Shown: in pieces, positions 10,901-20,924 of the stretch
Numbering within the stretch: position 1 is the first letter of the stretch
Layout of the letters: every line of letters starts with the position of its first letter
Assembly: GCA_963575745.1 (NCBI GenBank)
Contig: CAUYUJ010011226.1
Coordinates: 115,347-179,346 of the forward strand
DNA length: 64,000 nucleotides
Origin: Prorocentrum cordatum
Taxonomy: Eukaryota; Sar; Dinophyceae; Prorocentrales; Prorocentraceae
Reading direction: 5' to 3'
The notes under the pieces: generated by a model
Told to the model about the DNA's origin: nothing
Seen by the model: only the letters and a program-made list of their open reading frames with translations
Databases searched by the model: none
Position numbers and translations under genes: made by a program

Positions 10901-12968
10901 GGCAACGTAGATCACAATCAGCCTGTGCCCGCCAGTCGGCTTAGGGAGCATGGGGGGGGGGGGGGATCCACTGCAACTGCTTCGGCAGCAAGCCGGGCGC
11001 TTCTGTAGCCTCCCATAGGGCGCTCAGCACGTTGAGCGCATCATCACTGAGGAACGCGAAGCAGCGCGGGTGGATGCCGTCCAGACTGCTGGCAATCGAC
11101 GACGGAAAGGACTTCGCAACCATTCTGATCTGCCCAGGCGTGGCTCTCGGCAGGGGCGCACGATCAGGAACACGAGCACGTTGCGCCTGCGCTGATCCAT
11201 GCCACACGTCCATGTAGGATTTCTCCATGTCCCGAACAACGTGATGAGGATGAACAGTGGCGCCTCGGGCTCCGCGAACAACAGTCGGCTGCTGCGCATC
11301 CTTGACCTTGGTGACGCGGTGGGGGCCGCGAGCACCGCCAACGCTAGCTTGGTCACACCACGCCTTCCAACGACTGCTGCTGTCTCGGCCTGCCTCCTGG
11401 TTGACGGCCTGGAGGTCCTCCTCGATGTCGGCCAGCAGCTCGCGCAGGTTGTCACTGCGAAGCGGCGCGTAGGAGGCGAGCCTGCGGGCTTGTTCCACGG
11501 TGGCGTCGAGCCTGTGGTTGAGCCCCTGGCCGACGTAGACCAGCGCCTGGAAAGACTCGATCTCTCGCGCCAGCTGGCTGGCGGAGGAGCCATCACGCTG
11601 TCTGTGCACATCGGTCGCCGAGTTTAGACAAGCTGCAGCCAGCAACGGCGCCGCACCGCCGCCAGGGGTCGGACCGAGACTGCCATTCTGCCCAAGAGAC
11701 ACAGCAGGGGGGTGGGAGCTGGCGTATGGCCTGGATCCGATGTTAGACCGATTCCCATTCTGATCAGTATCACTGTCATCCAGATCTGCAGCCAGGTCCT
11801 CGAACGGGTCGCGGTCCTCAACGTCCATGGCGCGACCAGCTGCAGGTTGTGGGCACGGAACTGCTCTTGTCGCCAACGAAACCGTCGAAGCTGGCTGGCC
11901 ACTAGTAGGCCTGACAGAGGCGCCCTCGCCCAGCTGGATGATGTAGGTGATGGCATTGTGAAGCCACCGCCAGCCCTCGGCGCGGGCTTGAACACCTTCG
12001 GGATCCTTGGCCTCATAGCTGACCTCCACCCACCTTGGCGTAGGGCACCTGGCGAAGGAGTTGAAGTCCTTAATCTCTGTGGCGGTGACGTGCGAAAGCA
12101 TCTGAGCTGCGCGTACTACGAACTTGGCCCAAGCTGTTGATGGAAAACCCCAGGCGCCGTCAGCGCGTTGGTGCTTGGTCAACTCCACAGCATGCTCAGC
12201 ATCGGACGCCCCAGTGGCCCAGGACGAGTCTTCGCAGTGTGGCCCGTGAACCTGCGCGCCAGGGATCTTAGGCGCCATACCGTAAGCAAGGTACTGCATA
12301 GACTGCCCACCAACTGCAAGCTGCAACTGAACGGGCCGATGAGGCTTGATTGACCACGCCATATCTGCAGAAACACACTTGAGCGAACGCATCGCTGCAG
12401 AACTCAACGCAAAGAAATCTATCGTGGAACACGAGCGGGCAGTGCGGCATGTGATAGCCGTCGGAACTACCAAGCTGACCTGCGCGTTGGCTGGGCAAGT
12501 GGAGTCCTCCACCTCACTGGCAGGCATGTTCCAGTCGCCGCCGGTGATGCACGGGGCGAGAATGCCAGACATGGCTTCGCCTACAGAGCACAGGATACGC
12601 GCGTTGCGCACCGTCATGCCCTCAGCCACATGCAAATAGACATTGAAGATATGAATGTGCCCCCATCCAGGTAAATCAACAATGACGTGCTGGGCACGCT
12701 GCGGCACCAACATCGACGAGCTGTAGCCATCAGGCCAGCGCAGCCCGACCTCGCTGCGAGCGAAGACCGCCACGCCAACGGAAGGCAGGTAGCCTTCGGT
12801 CGGACTGCCTGCAACGACAATCACTTGCCAGCCACGGGCACCTGCCCAAGATTGAAGCTCCTCAACTTCATGCTCATGATATCCAGTCTCCTGAACTAGC
12901 ACCACCAGCGCCTGCGTCCGTTCAAGCCGTCGCTTCAGAGTGGGTTTTCCCTGATTGGCATTGAAGGT
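7966..12968 (-). pseudogene. LINE-2 ORF2: endonuclease, reverse transcriptase, RNase H (two frameshifts)
   Basis: The frame opens after a TAG at 12969-12971, with TFNAN then LVQET, the N-terminal metal-site motifs of an EEP endonuclease; TGGDWN lies near 12540. At a G14 tract (10952-10965) the frame moves from IPPPP to LPKPTGGHRLIV, the start of the reverse transcriptase. Motif A is VADYSKYYEE (near 10720), motif B RGAPAGDG, and motif C YIDD (10439-10450). A second frameshift near 10270-10320 leads into the C-terminal part. There, CSCGQPDTVHHRLYSC (near 9370-9420) is a zinc-finger-like motif, and an RNase H domain starts with EIAVDGS (near 9107) followed by AEHLAL. A second Cys-rich motif (CPGCC..CTKC) lies close to the C terminus. 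The catalytic residues look intact, so the frameshifts are the main damage. Confidence 0.87.
10952..10965 (-). other. G14/C14 homopolymer at the endonuclease-RT junction
   Basis: The reading frame of LINE-2 ORF2 changes inside this run. It may be a real indel, a homopolymer sequencing error or a slippage site; the sequence alone cannot decide. Confidence 0.7.
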
Positions 12969-13062
12969 CTAGAGCAAGTGCGACTGCTGGGAGCTCAGCG
13001 GCGCATCAGCGCGTAGGAGCTCGCCTCGTCGCAGCCGCAGCCCGCTCACGCGGGGCTGGTGG

Positions 13063-14493
13063 TTAGGCACACGCCACGCTTGCAGGGGCAGGCTGGGCGA
13101 CGCGGCCACGCTTGGCCTTGTGCATGTCATCGACGAGCTCATGCAACCGGGCGGCCAGCTGCTCCTCATATTCGCCTGTGACAGTGCCTGCCTTCTTGAA
13201 CTCCTCGTACATCTGTCGAACGTCATACATGCCGAGTGTGGGCTCGGCTCCGCGCTTGACGACATCAGCCTTGTCATCCAGCTCATGATCATCATCAGTG
13301 CCACCAGCAGGCTGAACAAGAGACGGCTGCTGCGGCGCCATGCTGACCTTGACGTGCTTGGCCAGCATCTGCTGGAGCGGGCTGAACCTTGGGTCAGTGG
13401 TGAACTGCTGGTAGAAGAGCTTGAGGTCAGGCTGGCCTTCAAGCTCGGGCATATCCACTTGTAAGAAGTCGGGCGAGAGCACGGGGGCGGACGCAGGGTT
13501 CGTCGCCGCCGTGACGGGCTCGCCGCGCTGCTTCGACAGCGCCTCGGCACAGGTGCGCACCTCCATGGTGAGCTGGGCAATCTCAGCCTCCTTCTGAACG
13601 ATAGCGGCTTCTTTCGTGTCCAACTCCTATTGTAACTTAGCGATCTTCTCGCGTCGGTCAGCAGCCTCGGTGCGGTAGCGATCGAGCTGGGTACGGCAGC
13701 GCTCGAGCTTCTGCATTGCGACCTTGTGCGCCGTGCACGGCGGACGTAGCTCACGTAGCTGTACTCGAAGCGCTTCCAGCTGCTTCTTGGTCGTCTGTAG
13801 CTGCTCAGCTTCACTGTCTTCGTAGAGGGCGAGGGACTTGACGAACAGCTCGTAGTGGCCGATCTTGTTCTGCATAGCACTCCGCTGCAACGCCGTCGCC
13901 GTCGTGTCCTTGGCCCCTGTCGAGCCTTCATCAACCTCCATGGCCGCATCAGACACGCCAGTGGGGGCTGCCTGAGGTGGGGCAGGGTCCTTGTTCTTCT
14001 CCATCTTGAGCTGCTGGACCTGCCTGCGCAGCGCCACCAACTCCTTCTCGAGCTTCGACGAGGCCCATGGCGCCAGCTGTGACGAATCAAGCCTGCCTCC
14101 GCCGTTGCCACCGCTGCGCGAAGGAGGCTGCCCCTTCGGGTTGTCGGCGGCTTTGAATTTCTTCCCCTTCCTGTCTGGCCTTGGTGATGACCCGCTGCGG
14201 CGCGCGCGTGCCACATCGGCGCTGCAGGCGACAAGCCCAGTTGTTGGCCGTGCCGCAGCGGGAGCACCCCCAATGCGGCCGCTTGGGCCCAAACAGCAGC
14301 GTTCCTGCGCCGTCGCCCGCCATCGTGACCCTGGAACCCAACTCCAGACTCTGGTGGCAGAACTCGCGCAGCCGCACGCCGCGGCAGGGGCAGTCTCGGC
14401 GCTCCAGGGGGGTGCGCTTCCCTGGAGCTGAAAACTGTCGGTTGCTGTCCTCGGATCAGAGGTCTCCACTCTGACCCCGAGGGAATCGGGCAT
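13063..14493 (-). pseudogene. LINE-2 ORF1 (zinc finger and coiled coil, one nonsense codon)
   Basis: 476 codons in a single frame from an ATG directly after the spliced leader to a TAA at 13063-13065. One in-frame TAG at 13627-13629 splits it (KLQ-stop-ELDTKEA). A single C-to-T change of CAG would explain this. In another frame near 14210-14290, WGCSRCGTANNW..CRLQRRCG resembles a RanBP2-type zinc finger, so the N-terminal part may also contain a small frameshift. Downstream, residues about 120-350 are rich in Lys, Glu, Leu and Gln with a heptad-like pattern (LEKELVALRRQVQQLKMEK; LEALRVQLRELR; RREKIAKLQ), suggesting a coiled coil. The likely role, by analogy with other LINE ORF1 proteins, is RNA binding and particle assembly. 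Family assignment rests on position and architecture, not on a close match. Confidence 0.75.
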
Positions 14494-14514
14494 CTTGAGC
14501 CAAAATGGCTACGG
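14494..14514 (-). other. Dinoflagellate spliced-leader sequence (genomic relic)
   Basis: The minus strand begins CCGTAGCCA and ends TTTTGGCTCAAG, matching 21 of the 22 positions of the conserved dinoflagellate spliced leader. The preceding base is T, allowed at the variable first position. It joins the ORF1 ATG directly. Spliced leaders are added to nuclear mRNAs by trans-splicing and are not normally next to genes in DNA. A genomic copy therefore marks insertion of reverse-transcribed mRNA. I found no second copy in this window. Confidence 0.95.
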
Positions 14515-14530
14515 AAGAGTACAGGGAGGA
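14515..14530. repeat. Target-site duplication, LINE-2 (5' side)
   Basis: aagagtacagggagga, identical to 7828-7843. The next bases run into a GGA array, so the last few bases could match by chance, but aagagtacag lies outside the array. Confidence 0.88.
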
Positions 14531-14632
14531 GGAGGAGGAGGAGGAGGAGGAGGAGGAGGAGGAGCAGGAGGAGGAGGAGGAGGGGGGAGGAGGAGGAGGA
14601 AGAGGAAAAGGAGGAGGAGGAGGAAGACGACG
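14531..14632. repeat. (GGA)n purine tract
   Basis: About 100 bp of GGA/GAG with AAA interruptions. Poly-Glu and poly-Gly frames are artefacts. Confidence 0.95.
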
Positions 14633-15017
14633 ACGCACCCCAGCGCCATCCGAAGACGGCCGACGCAAAAACGGTCCCCGGGAACGGGTTGGAAACCTAG
14701 GGGCCTAAGCTGAAACATTTCTCTCAGCTCTGGGGGCTCTCCACGGGGCTCTCCCAGAGGCTGTTGGTTTTTTTCCCCGAAGTCTCAGGTCACTCAGGCG
14801 TCGTGGCACCTAGACGCCAGGCCTGGGCAGGGGGATTGCGCGCGCGATGCGCCATCCAGGCTGGAGACGTTGAAATGCTTCGGAAGAGGTGTTGTGAAGA
14901 CCTCATCGGGCGCAATATCAGGGAGAGGGAATATCGGACCCCCGTTTGCAAGACCCCCCCATGAAATATGGAGCTATCATGATGGGTGTATGCTGCATAT
15001 CGACGTATCGAGCAATC
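14633..15017. other. Unassigned sequence
   Basis: No gene, RNA or clear repeat seen. Confidence 0.5.
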
Positions 15018-16290
15018 GGGTAAATGGTTCGTTGTTGTTGTTGCTGCTGCTGTTGTTGTTGTAGTAGCAAAATGGGGACCAACCGCGCAGTTTGGCGACC
15101 TCTCGCTGTCACTTGTAAAATCGGGGTGCGAGCCCCGGGACAAACATTTGAATTGACAAACGCAATGGTTAACGGAGGGGGGATCAACACTATTTCAAAG
15201 AAATGGAAACCCAACAACAAAAACAATAACAATAACAACACCAACAACACCAACACCAACGCCCACACCCACACCCAGAACAACCAACACAGCAACAACG
15301 GCAACAACAGCAATAACAGCAACACTCATTTTAAATTTGTTCGCTCTTATCTGCTCGCGTGCACTTCAAAACGTGAGCACCAAATCTGGATCTCGACCCT
15401 CTTCGTCTCCGATCGTGCCCCCTCAGGGGTATATCTTTCTTGCCTGTAACGTGTGCTTCGTGCAACCCGTAAGGCAGGGAAAGATAGGGGGGATGGGTGG
15501 AAGGGGCAAGGAGCAAATAAGAGGATGGAGCACGAGAGAGAGACAGAGAAAGTAGCCAGAGGGGGGCGAAGAGCAGAAAACACGTGGCAAAACCAAAAAG
15601 GCAGATCGGGCGGGTAGATCCTACCGGGCGGGTCGGGAAGGCGGACCCCAGCGGCCAGGTCGACTGGGCGGGTAGCTGAAACGCGCGTCCTGCACGAATC
15701 GCGAGAAAGTCTCGAGCGATAGCGCGATTCCAAAATAAATCGTGCGGAAGCCCGCGACGAGAGCATGATTCCTGAGTGTCGAGGGCGTGGCGTTTTAAAC
15801 AAATGCGAGAGAGTCCCACGCGAGAGCGCGATTCCTGTGCAAATTGTGAGGAGGTCCTGCGCGAGAGCGCGATTTGGGGATAAATTGTGACGAAATATCA
15901 GGAACAACCGTTGTTATTGTAAACCAAGGGCCGTGGGCGCAGTTTGGTGACCCCACAATGTCCACCCCGCGCTGTCCCTTGTAGAAAACAGGGTGCGAGC
16001 CCCATAGAGGCACTTGAATTGAAAAACGGAATAGTTACCGGAAGAGGGGGTCATCAGTCGTTATCTTTGAAATGTGAAATTTCATCAACAACAATAACTC
16101 AAATACTGTTCGCTCTTATCTGCTTGCGGGCCGCTCAACACGCGCATCCCGAACCCTCGATGCCCGCCCTCTTCGTCTTCGATCGGGCCCCCGTAGGGGT
16201 GCATATCTTTCTCACCTGCAGCGTGTACTTCGTGCAGCCCCTAATGCAGGGGAGGAGAGGACGGATGGAAGGAAGGGGCAACAGGTGGCG
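15018..16290 (+). repeat. Dispersed repeat R1, plus-strand copies in tandem
   Basis: A head block (about 15070-15330: gcgcagtttggNgacc, gggtgcgagcccc, gaattgaNaaacg) recurs at 15925-16080. A body block (15340-15500: gttcgctcttatctgc..ccctcttcgtc..ggggtatatcttt) recurs at 16090-16265. Between them are four or so degenerate copies of a gcgagagcgcgattcc unit. (GTT)n at 15025-15065 and (AAC)n at 15213-15325 are internal. The body block is the inverse of 6268-6770. Nothing here codes convincingly. Confidence 0.75.
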
Positions 16291-16683
16291 CCAGACTGGA
16301 TGGGCATGGGGCGCTTTCGGTCCTCCTCCGTGCTAGGCGCTCCTCCCTCCCTCTTCCTTCGCCTCGTCCTCCTCCTCCATCCCCCCTCCGCCTCCTCTTG
16401 CTCCTCTTCATTCTCCTCGCCCCCCTTCTGGCCTGCTGTGGACATGGGCGTGCTCAATTTCACGCAAGGCGGCCCCGCCCCTCGGCAGCGTGAGCACGCG
16501 GTAGGAAGTACTCTGCGGCGGGAAATACAATGTAACAGCCAGGCGTCCTCTAGCGCCCCGCGCGCGTCGGAAATAGCACCGCGTGGTTCTATATAGTAAC
16601 TGAGCGTGGTCTCGCGCCCTGCATGTTCCCCGAACCGCGCGCGCCCCGCAACCCTCGACGTCGGGCCCCAAACGAGCCCTCGC

Positions 16684-18273
16684 CTACTTCGAGCACGCAG
16701 CAGCGAAGAGGTCGGCCTCGTGCCGCCTGGCGCGCCACGCCCGCGCGTGGACGTACTCGGTGATGCGGTCGTGGTCGGCGCTCTTGGTCGAGGACGGGGG
16801 CGCCGTCTTGACCTCGTCCCAGCTCCCGTCCGCCGCCTCCGTGCCGTGCTTGAGCTTGACCATGCGGACGTGCCGTCCCTGTCCTGCACGCGCGCGGCAT
16901 TCGCGACCGCCCCCTCCTCCTTCTTGTGGCTCACCACGCCGTGCGACAAGACAAGCCTGCGGTAGCGGGCGCGGAAGCGGCCCCGCCCGTGCCTCGGCCG
17001 CGCCCCCAGGCATAGCTTGGCGGACCCCGCTGCCCTCGCGCGCTCGAGGCAATCATTGCGGTCGCAGCAGGGCGAACAGATCAAGTCACCATCGGCGAAG
17101 GCCTCGTAGCAGTCGGCGCCGTCTGTCAGGGCGATCGCACCGCGGCCGAGGTGCTTCCTGACGGCCTCGTCGCACTGGGCCCCGCTCGGGGGCGCGCCGC
17201 CGCCGCCCGCCATGCTCGCCCCCCAGGGGGGCTGGATGAGAACCATGTTGGCCCCGTTGCCGCGCTCGACCACGATTGGCCAGCGGTTCCAGCGCAGGCG
17301 GTAGCCAGGGCACTCAGGCTTGCACTTGTCAAACGGCTTCTTGCAGCTGGCCCGCTCGGCCCTGATGCCGCGCTCCTCGAGCTCCACGAGCGTGCCGTCC
17401 CTGAACTTGATGCGAGACTGTTCCTCCCACCTGAGCTGGGCCATGCGGCGGCGGACCTCGTCCAAATACAACGCCATGGAATCCCTGGAGATGCCCTGCA
17501 CCACGGTGCAATCTCCGCGACTCGGGTGGCGCGCAGCCCGCGGCGCGCACGCCAAATGGGCAGCGAGTAGCCCGTCTCCCGCGGGTGCTCTCCCGTTGCC
17601 CCCGAGAGAGATCGGCGCGCCCTCCGCGCTCTGGACTGCGACGCCCACCTTCATGCCAGTGCGCGTCCAATCGCCGCAGCGGTACCTGCGCAAAGTCGGG
17701 GCGTTCACATGGGGGGATAGCAGCGTCAATGCAGCGCGCGCGATTCTTTCTGGCTTTTCCCACCAGAATGAATCGGTGTGAATTTGCATTGCGCTATTCC
17801 GCGGGAGCCTCCACGTTGCCCACGCTCACGGTGACCCCAGGAGACCGCCCCCCTGCGCTCGTCTGGAGGGGCAACTTCGTGCCGCATTCGTGTGGGCACT
17901 TCTTGCCCTCCATCCGCGGCAGGTGCCCGAGCTCCACGCCAATCCGACCCCGGTTCGCCACGTCGATGCCGCAGAGCCCTCTGAAGTCAATGCGCCCCCC
18001 CTTGGTTTTGCAGGCGAGAGGCGCCGTCTCCCCTTTCCCAGCGTTCTTGCCGCTGTATCGGGGGCCTGGCAACTCCTTCGTTTTTGTCTCACCGAGCTTC
18101 GTCTTGGTTTTAGGTTTTAACATCTTGCCAGACGAAGCGCAGGCGGAGATCTTCACGTGCTTCTTGAAGTGGGCTTCCCATTTGGACTCTGGGCGCCTCG
18201 TGGGCGGGCGTTTCTTCGGCTTGATGGCGGTCTTCGGGGCGGGCTTCGCGGCGGCCTTCGCGGCGGACTTCAT
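16684..18273 (-). pseudogene. DDE transposase, IS1595/ISXO2- or Merlin-like, frameshifted
   Basis: Reconstructed across three frames. 17794-18273 gives a Lys-rich N terminus and a possible zinc ribbon (KKCPHECGTK). A frame starting at ATG 17789 continues with SRDSMALYLDEVRRRM, FRDGTLVELEERGIR (position of the first acidic catalytic residue, usually VEIDE; here LEE), ALTDGADCYEAF (second Asp) and LSHGVVSHKKEEGAV. A frame ending at 16684 carries the usual C-terminal region DGSWDEVKT..YVHARAWRARRHEADLFAA. This order of motifs is that of transposases of the bacterial IS1595 group and eukaryotic Merlin elements. I did not find terminal inverted repeats. At least two frame changes make it inactive as read. 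Family call is by motif memory only. Confidence 0.6.
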
Positions 18274-18681
18274 CGCCGACTTCGCCGTGGGCCCTGGCGC
18301 CTGGTCGCCGAGATGCGCTCGCCGACTCTGGGCCTCTCAAGTCTACGAGACATGAAGAAGTAGGCGTGCGCTGCGACGGCGGCGGCGACGAATGCGACGG
18401 TGACAACGATGACGGCGACGGAACTTCCTGCGGGGGGACGACGGCGCAATCCTTTTTTTTCATATCGCATATATAAAGAAGAAGCTGCACTGCCCATGTC
18501 AATCCGCCATGGCGCCGCCCTGGCCCGCGGCGCAGCGCGCTTCCTCGTATCGCATCTATATAAAGCTCATGCCAGCTCCCCCCGGCTCACATGGGGCGCA
18601 GCGGCGCATGCTGAGGGCGCCAGCTTTGCCCGCGAAGCCCGCGCGAGTCGCCCGCCCGTTCGCGCGCCCGCGACCGCCCGC
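18274..18681. other. Unassigned gap with a short direct repeat
   Basis: Two related stretches about 86 bp apart contain tcgcatatataaag (near 18466) and tcgcatctatataaag (near 18551). They look like TATA boxes, but dinoflagellate promoters generally lack TATA, so I treat them only as a short tandem duplication. Confidence 0.4.
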
Positions 18682-20690
18682 TCAGTCCATGCTCCCGAGG
18701 AAGGCGCGCGCCTCATTCTCCTCCTCGGCCGAGGGCGTCGTAGGAGCCGCGGGCGCCCCGTCCTCGGCCAGCATCTGCGAGAGCTGGGCGTCGAGATCGC
18801 CGCGGGGCGGGGCCGCGGGCCCAGATGCAGAGGGCGACGCCGCGGCATGGTGCTCGGAGGGGGATGGGCTGTCGACGTTGAGCGTCATCCCCGAGAGCAG
18901 ACGCTTCCGGTACCTCAGGCGCTCAGGGGGCACAGGCTCTCGCTTTGCCTGTCGGGGGGCTCAAAGATGATGTCCGGGGGGGGGGGGGGGGGGGGCGAGG
19001 CAGCGTTTCAGCACTCAGATTGCGTTGAAGCGCCCCCTCAGCCTTAGGGCCACGCCCCTTCAGCGCCGCATTTTTGAACCCCGAAGCCTGGGCGAACGAA
19101 GGGGCTGGCAAGGCGCCGACGGCCGCGTCCGATGACTTCTTGCGGTTCTTCTCCACGGCGGAATCGACGAGGGGCCGCCCCTTCTCCAAGAGCTGGTCGA
19201 TGTTGTCGGGCGGCGTCGTGTCGCCGTCCTCCTGCAGCTGGCGCAGGCGCTCCCCCCCGGCTGTCAGGAAGGTCTCGCCCTTGAAATTGATGCGCGGCGC
19301 ATCGCTCTCCTCGGTGCCTGCTGGGCGCCAGTGTAGGTATTCCTGCGTGTTCGCAAGAAACGCAGAGCGCTTGAAGAAAGCCAGCATGCATGCGCGGGTC
19401 GCCTTCTCGTGGAAGGCAGGGCGCGCGAGCTCGAAGAACTAACTCCTGGAACGTCGCGGAGGGCCAACGGTCTAGCTCCTCGGCATTCGGGCCGTAGGTC
19501 TGGTCAGCCATGCGCCGAGGCCCCCCCTTCTTCCACTTCGTCGCGCCCCACTTGGCCCAGCACATGCTCTCGCACTGGCCGGCGTCCAGCAAGGCCTTCG
19601 CCATCTTCGGCGGGAGGAGGTTCGAGCGCCCGTCGTCAGCGAACCCCCCCATCAGAATGTCGCCTGGCTCGCCGCGCAGGAAGTCGATCTCAGACGTCGC
19701 GCGGATGGAGCAGCGCGCGGGATCCCACCCGTTTGCGCTCGCGTTCCTGCGGCGCATTGCCATCAAGCACGCGCGCCCGAGAGGTGTCTTGCCGACGTTG
19801 GGCCCCCCAATGAGGGCGAGCGAATCGTTGCCGTTGATGGGCCCCGTCATGGCTTCGAGAGCGCGGAGGTTGAAGTGGCCGTCGCAGAGGGTCACGTTGT
19901 TACCGGACTCCTTCTTCGCCAGAGCGCCCTCCGCCGCCGAAGAGCGCAGGGGCTTCTCAACGAGGCCGACGTGCCATCCGTGGAGGGGCGCCCCTGCCCT
20001 CGTTGCGATCGTCTGCCGCCGCGCCAGCTGCAAAGCCCACCGTGGACTTCGGGGCCTCGTTGGTGATGTTGTCGAAGCCAGCGTTGATCTCCTCGTCGCT
20101 CGTCTCGTGCAGCGCGTTCTGGGTGGCCTTCGCCACGGTTTCGGGCGAGAGGGATAGTTGGCGAAACTGTTTGCCGCCGAGGTCTTCGAAAACGCATTGC
20201 CAGACCTTCGTGCCGATCTTCCGATGCGCGAAAATCAACCTCCGCGGCGCCCCGCGGGCCAGCTCCTTGAAGGGCCCGAGCTTCATCTTGCGTTCGGGGC
20301 TCTTGAGGACGATGTGTTTGAGGGTCGTTTTGGCGCCGCCCTGGCCGTCTAAAGTAGCGAACTGGAGCTGGGTGTCTGCTGGGGGTGGACTCTTGAAACT
20401 GTGCGGCGCTGGGAGGCCGCTCCAGTCGTTGTTCACGGCTGCTGTGTTGTAGAGTTCCTCCAAATTGGCTGGGGCGGCATCCGCGAGGTTCACAACAAGG
20501 TCGCTGTAGTGTGCCAGCGCGTTGTCCTGCGGCGTCGCGTCCTTGGTGAACTCGTCCAGAATGTCACTCGTGATCCTCGTGGCAGTTATCGCGGTGACCA
20601 GGCCCGCCAAGAGAGAGTGCAAGAAGTACCCCTCGACGCGACCCTTGATCTCCTCGTGCATGGCCATGGCGAGTCGAGGCGGCGTGGCGG
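18682..20690 (-). pseudogene. P-loop ATPase, helicase-like, broken by several frameshifts
   Basis: A continuous protein signal crosses four frames. 20690-19990 starts MHEEIKGRVEGYFLHSLLAG and contains RRLIFAHRKIGTKVWQCVFED. 20033-19044 contains IGGPNVGKTPLGRACLMAM, a Walker A P-loop (near 19800), then DILMGGFADDGRSNLLPPK, a possible Walker B region, and CWAKWGATKWKKGGPRRMAD. 19387-18923 continues with AFFKRSAFLANTQEYLHWRP. 18933-18682 is an acidic tail ending EARAFLGSMD. One break lies beside a G20 run (18976-18995). The order P-loop, acidic pair, then KR..NT..R recalls viral or mobile-element ATPase/helicases, but I cannot name the family. It sits directly outside the left end of the foldback-like element. 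Confidence 0.5.
18976..18995. repeat. G20 homopolymer
   Basis: Longest homopolymer in the window; coincides with a frame change in the ATPase gene. Confidence 0.97.
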
Positions 20691-20798
20691 GCGGCCGGAG
20701 CGCGGCGAGAGCTTTGCGGTCGAGCCCAAGCTGCGAGCTAGTGCCGTTCGCTCCTCTCGGCGTAGCTCCGCGTCCGCCACGGGGGGGCATCAGTTTTT

Positions 20799-20821
20799 CC
20801 CAACCATCCTGTGGCGTTGGG
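20799..20821 (-). repeat. Terminal hairpin of the element family, copy 1
   Basis: Stem CCCAAC/GTTGGG with an 11-nt loop, followed by tcctcgttttgaagagaca. Matches 37556-37580 and 30949-30973, both in the opposite sense. Confidence 0.75.
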
Positions 20822-20924
20822 TCCTCGTTTTGAAGAGACAGCGCCCCGCGTCCCACCTCCTCTCCTCCTCCTCCTCTCCTCCTCCCTCTCCTCCTCCTCC
20901 TCCTCTCCGCACCCCTCGCACGTT

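Larger units (their letters stand above)
7844..14514 (-). mobile_element. LINE-2: full-length non-LTR retrotransposon headed by a spliced leader
   Basis: 6,671 bp between perfect 16-bp direct repeats. Order on the minus strand: dinoflagellate spliced leader (14514-14494), ORF1 ATG with no gap (14493), ORF1 to a TAA at 13063-13065, then ORF2 with endonuclease, reverse transcriptase and RNase H to a stop at 7966, then about 120 bp of 3' UTR with no poly-A. The spliced leader abutting the duplication shows that the element is complete at the level of its mature mRNA and that the inserted template was trans-spliced RNA. It carries one nonsense codon in ORF1 and two frameshifts in ORF2. Confidence 0.93.

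Noticed and set aside
18460-18570. Two TATA boxes
   Set aside because: They form part of a short direct duplication, point away from the neighbouring minus-strand genes, and canonical TATA promoters are not expected in dinoflagellates.
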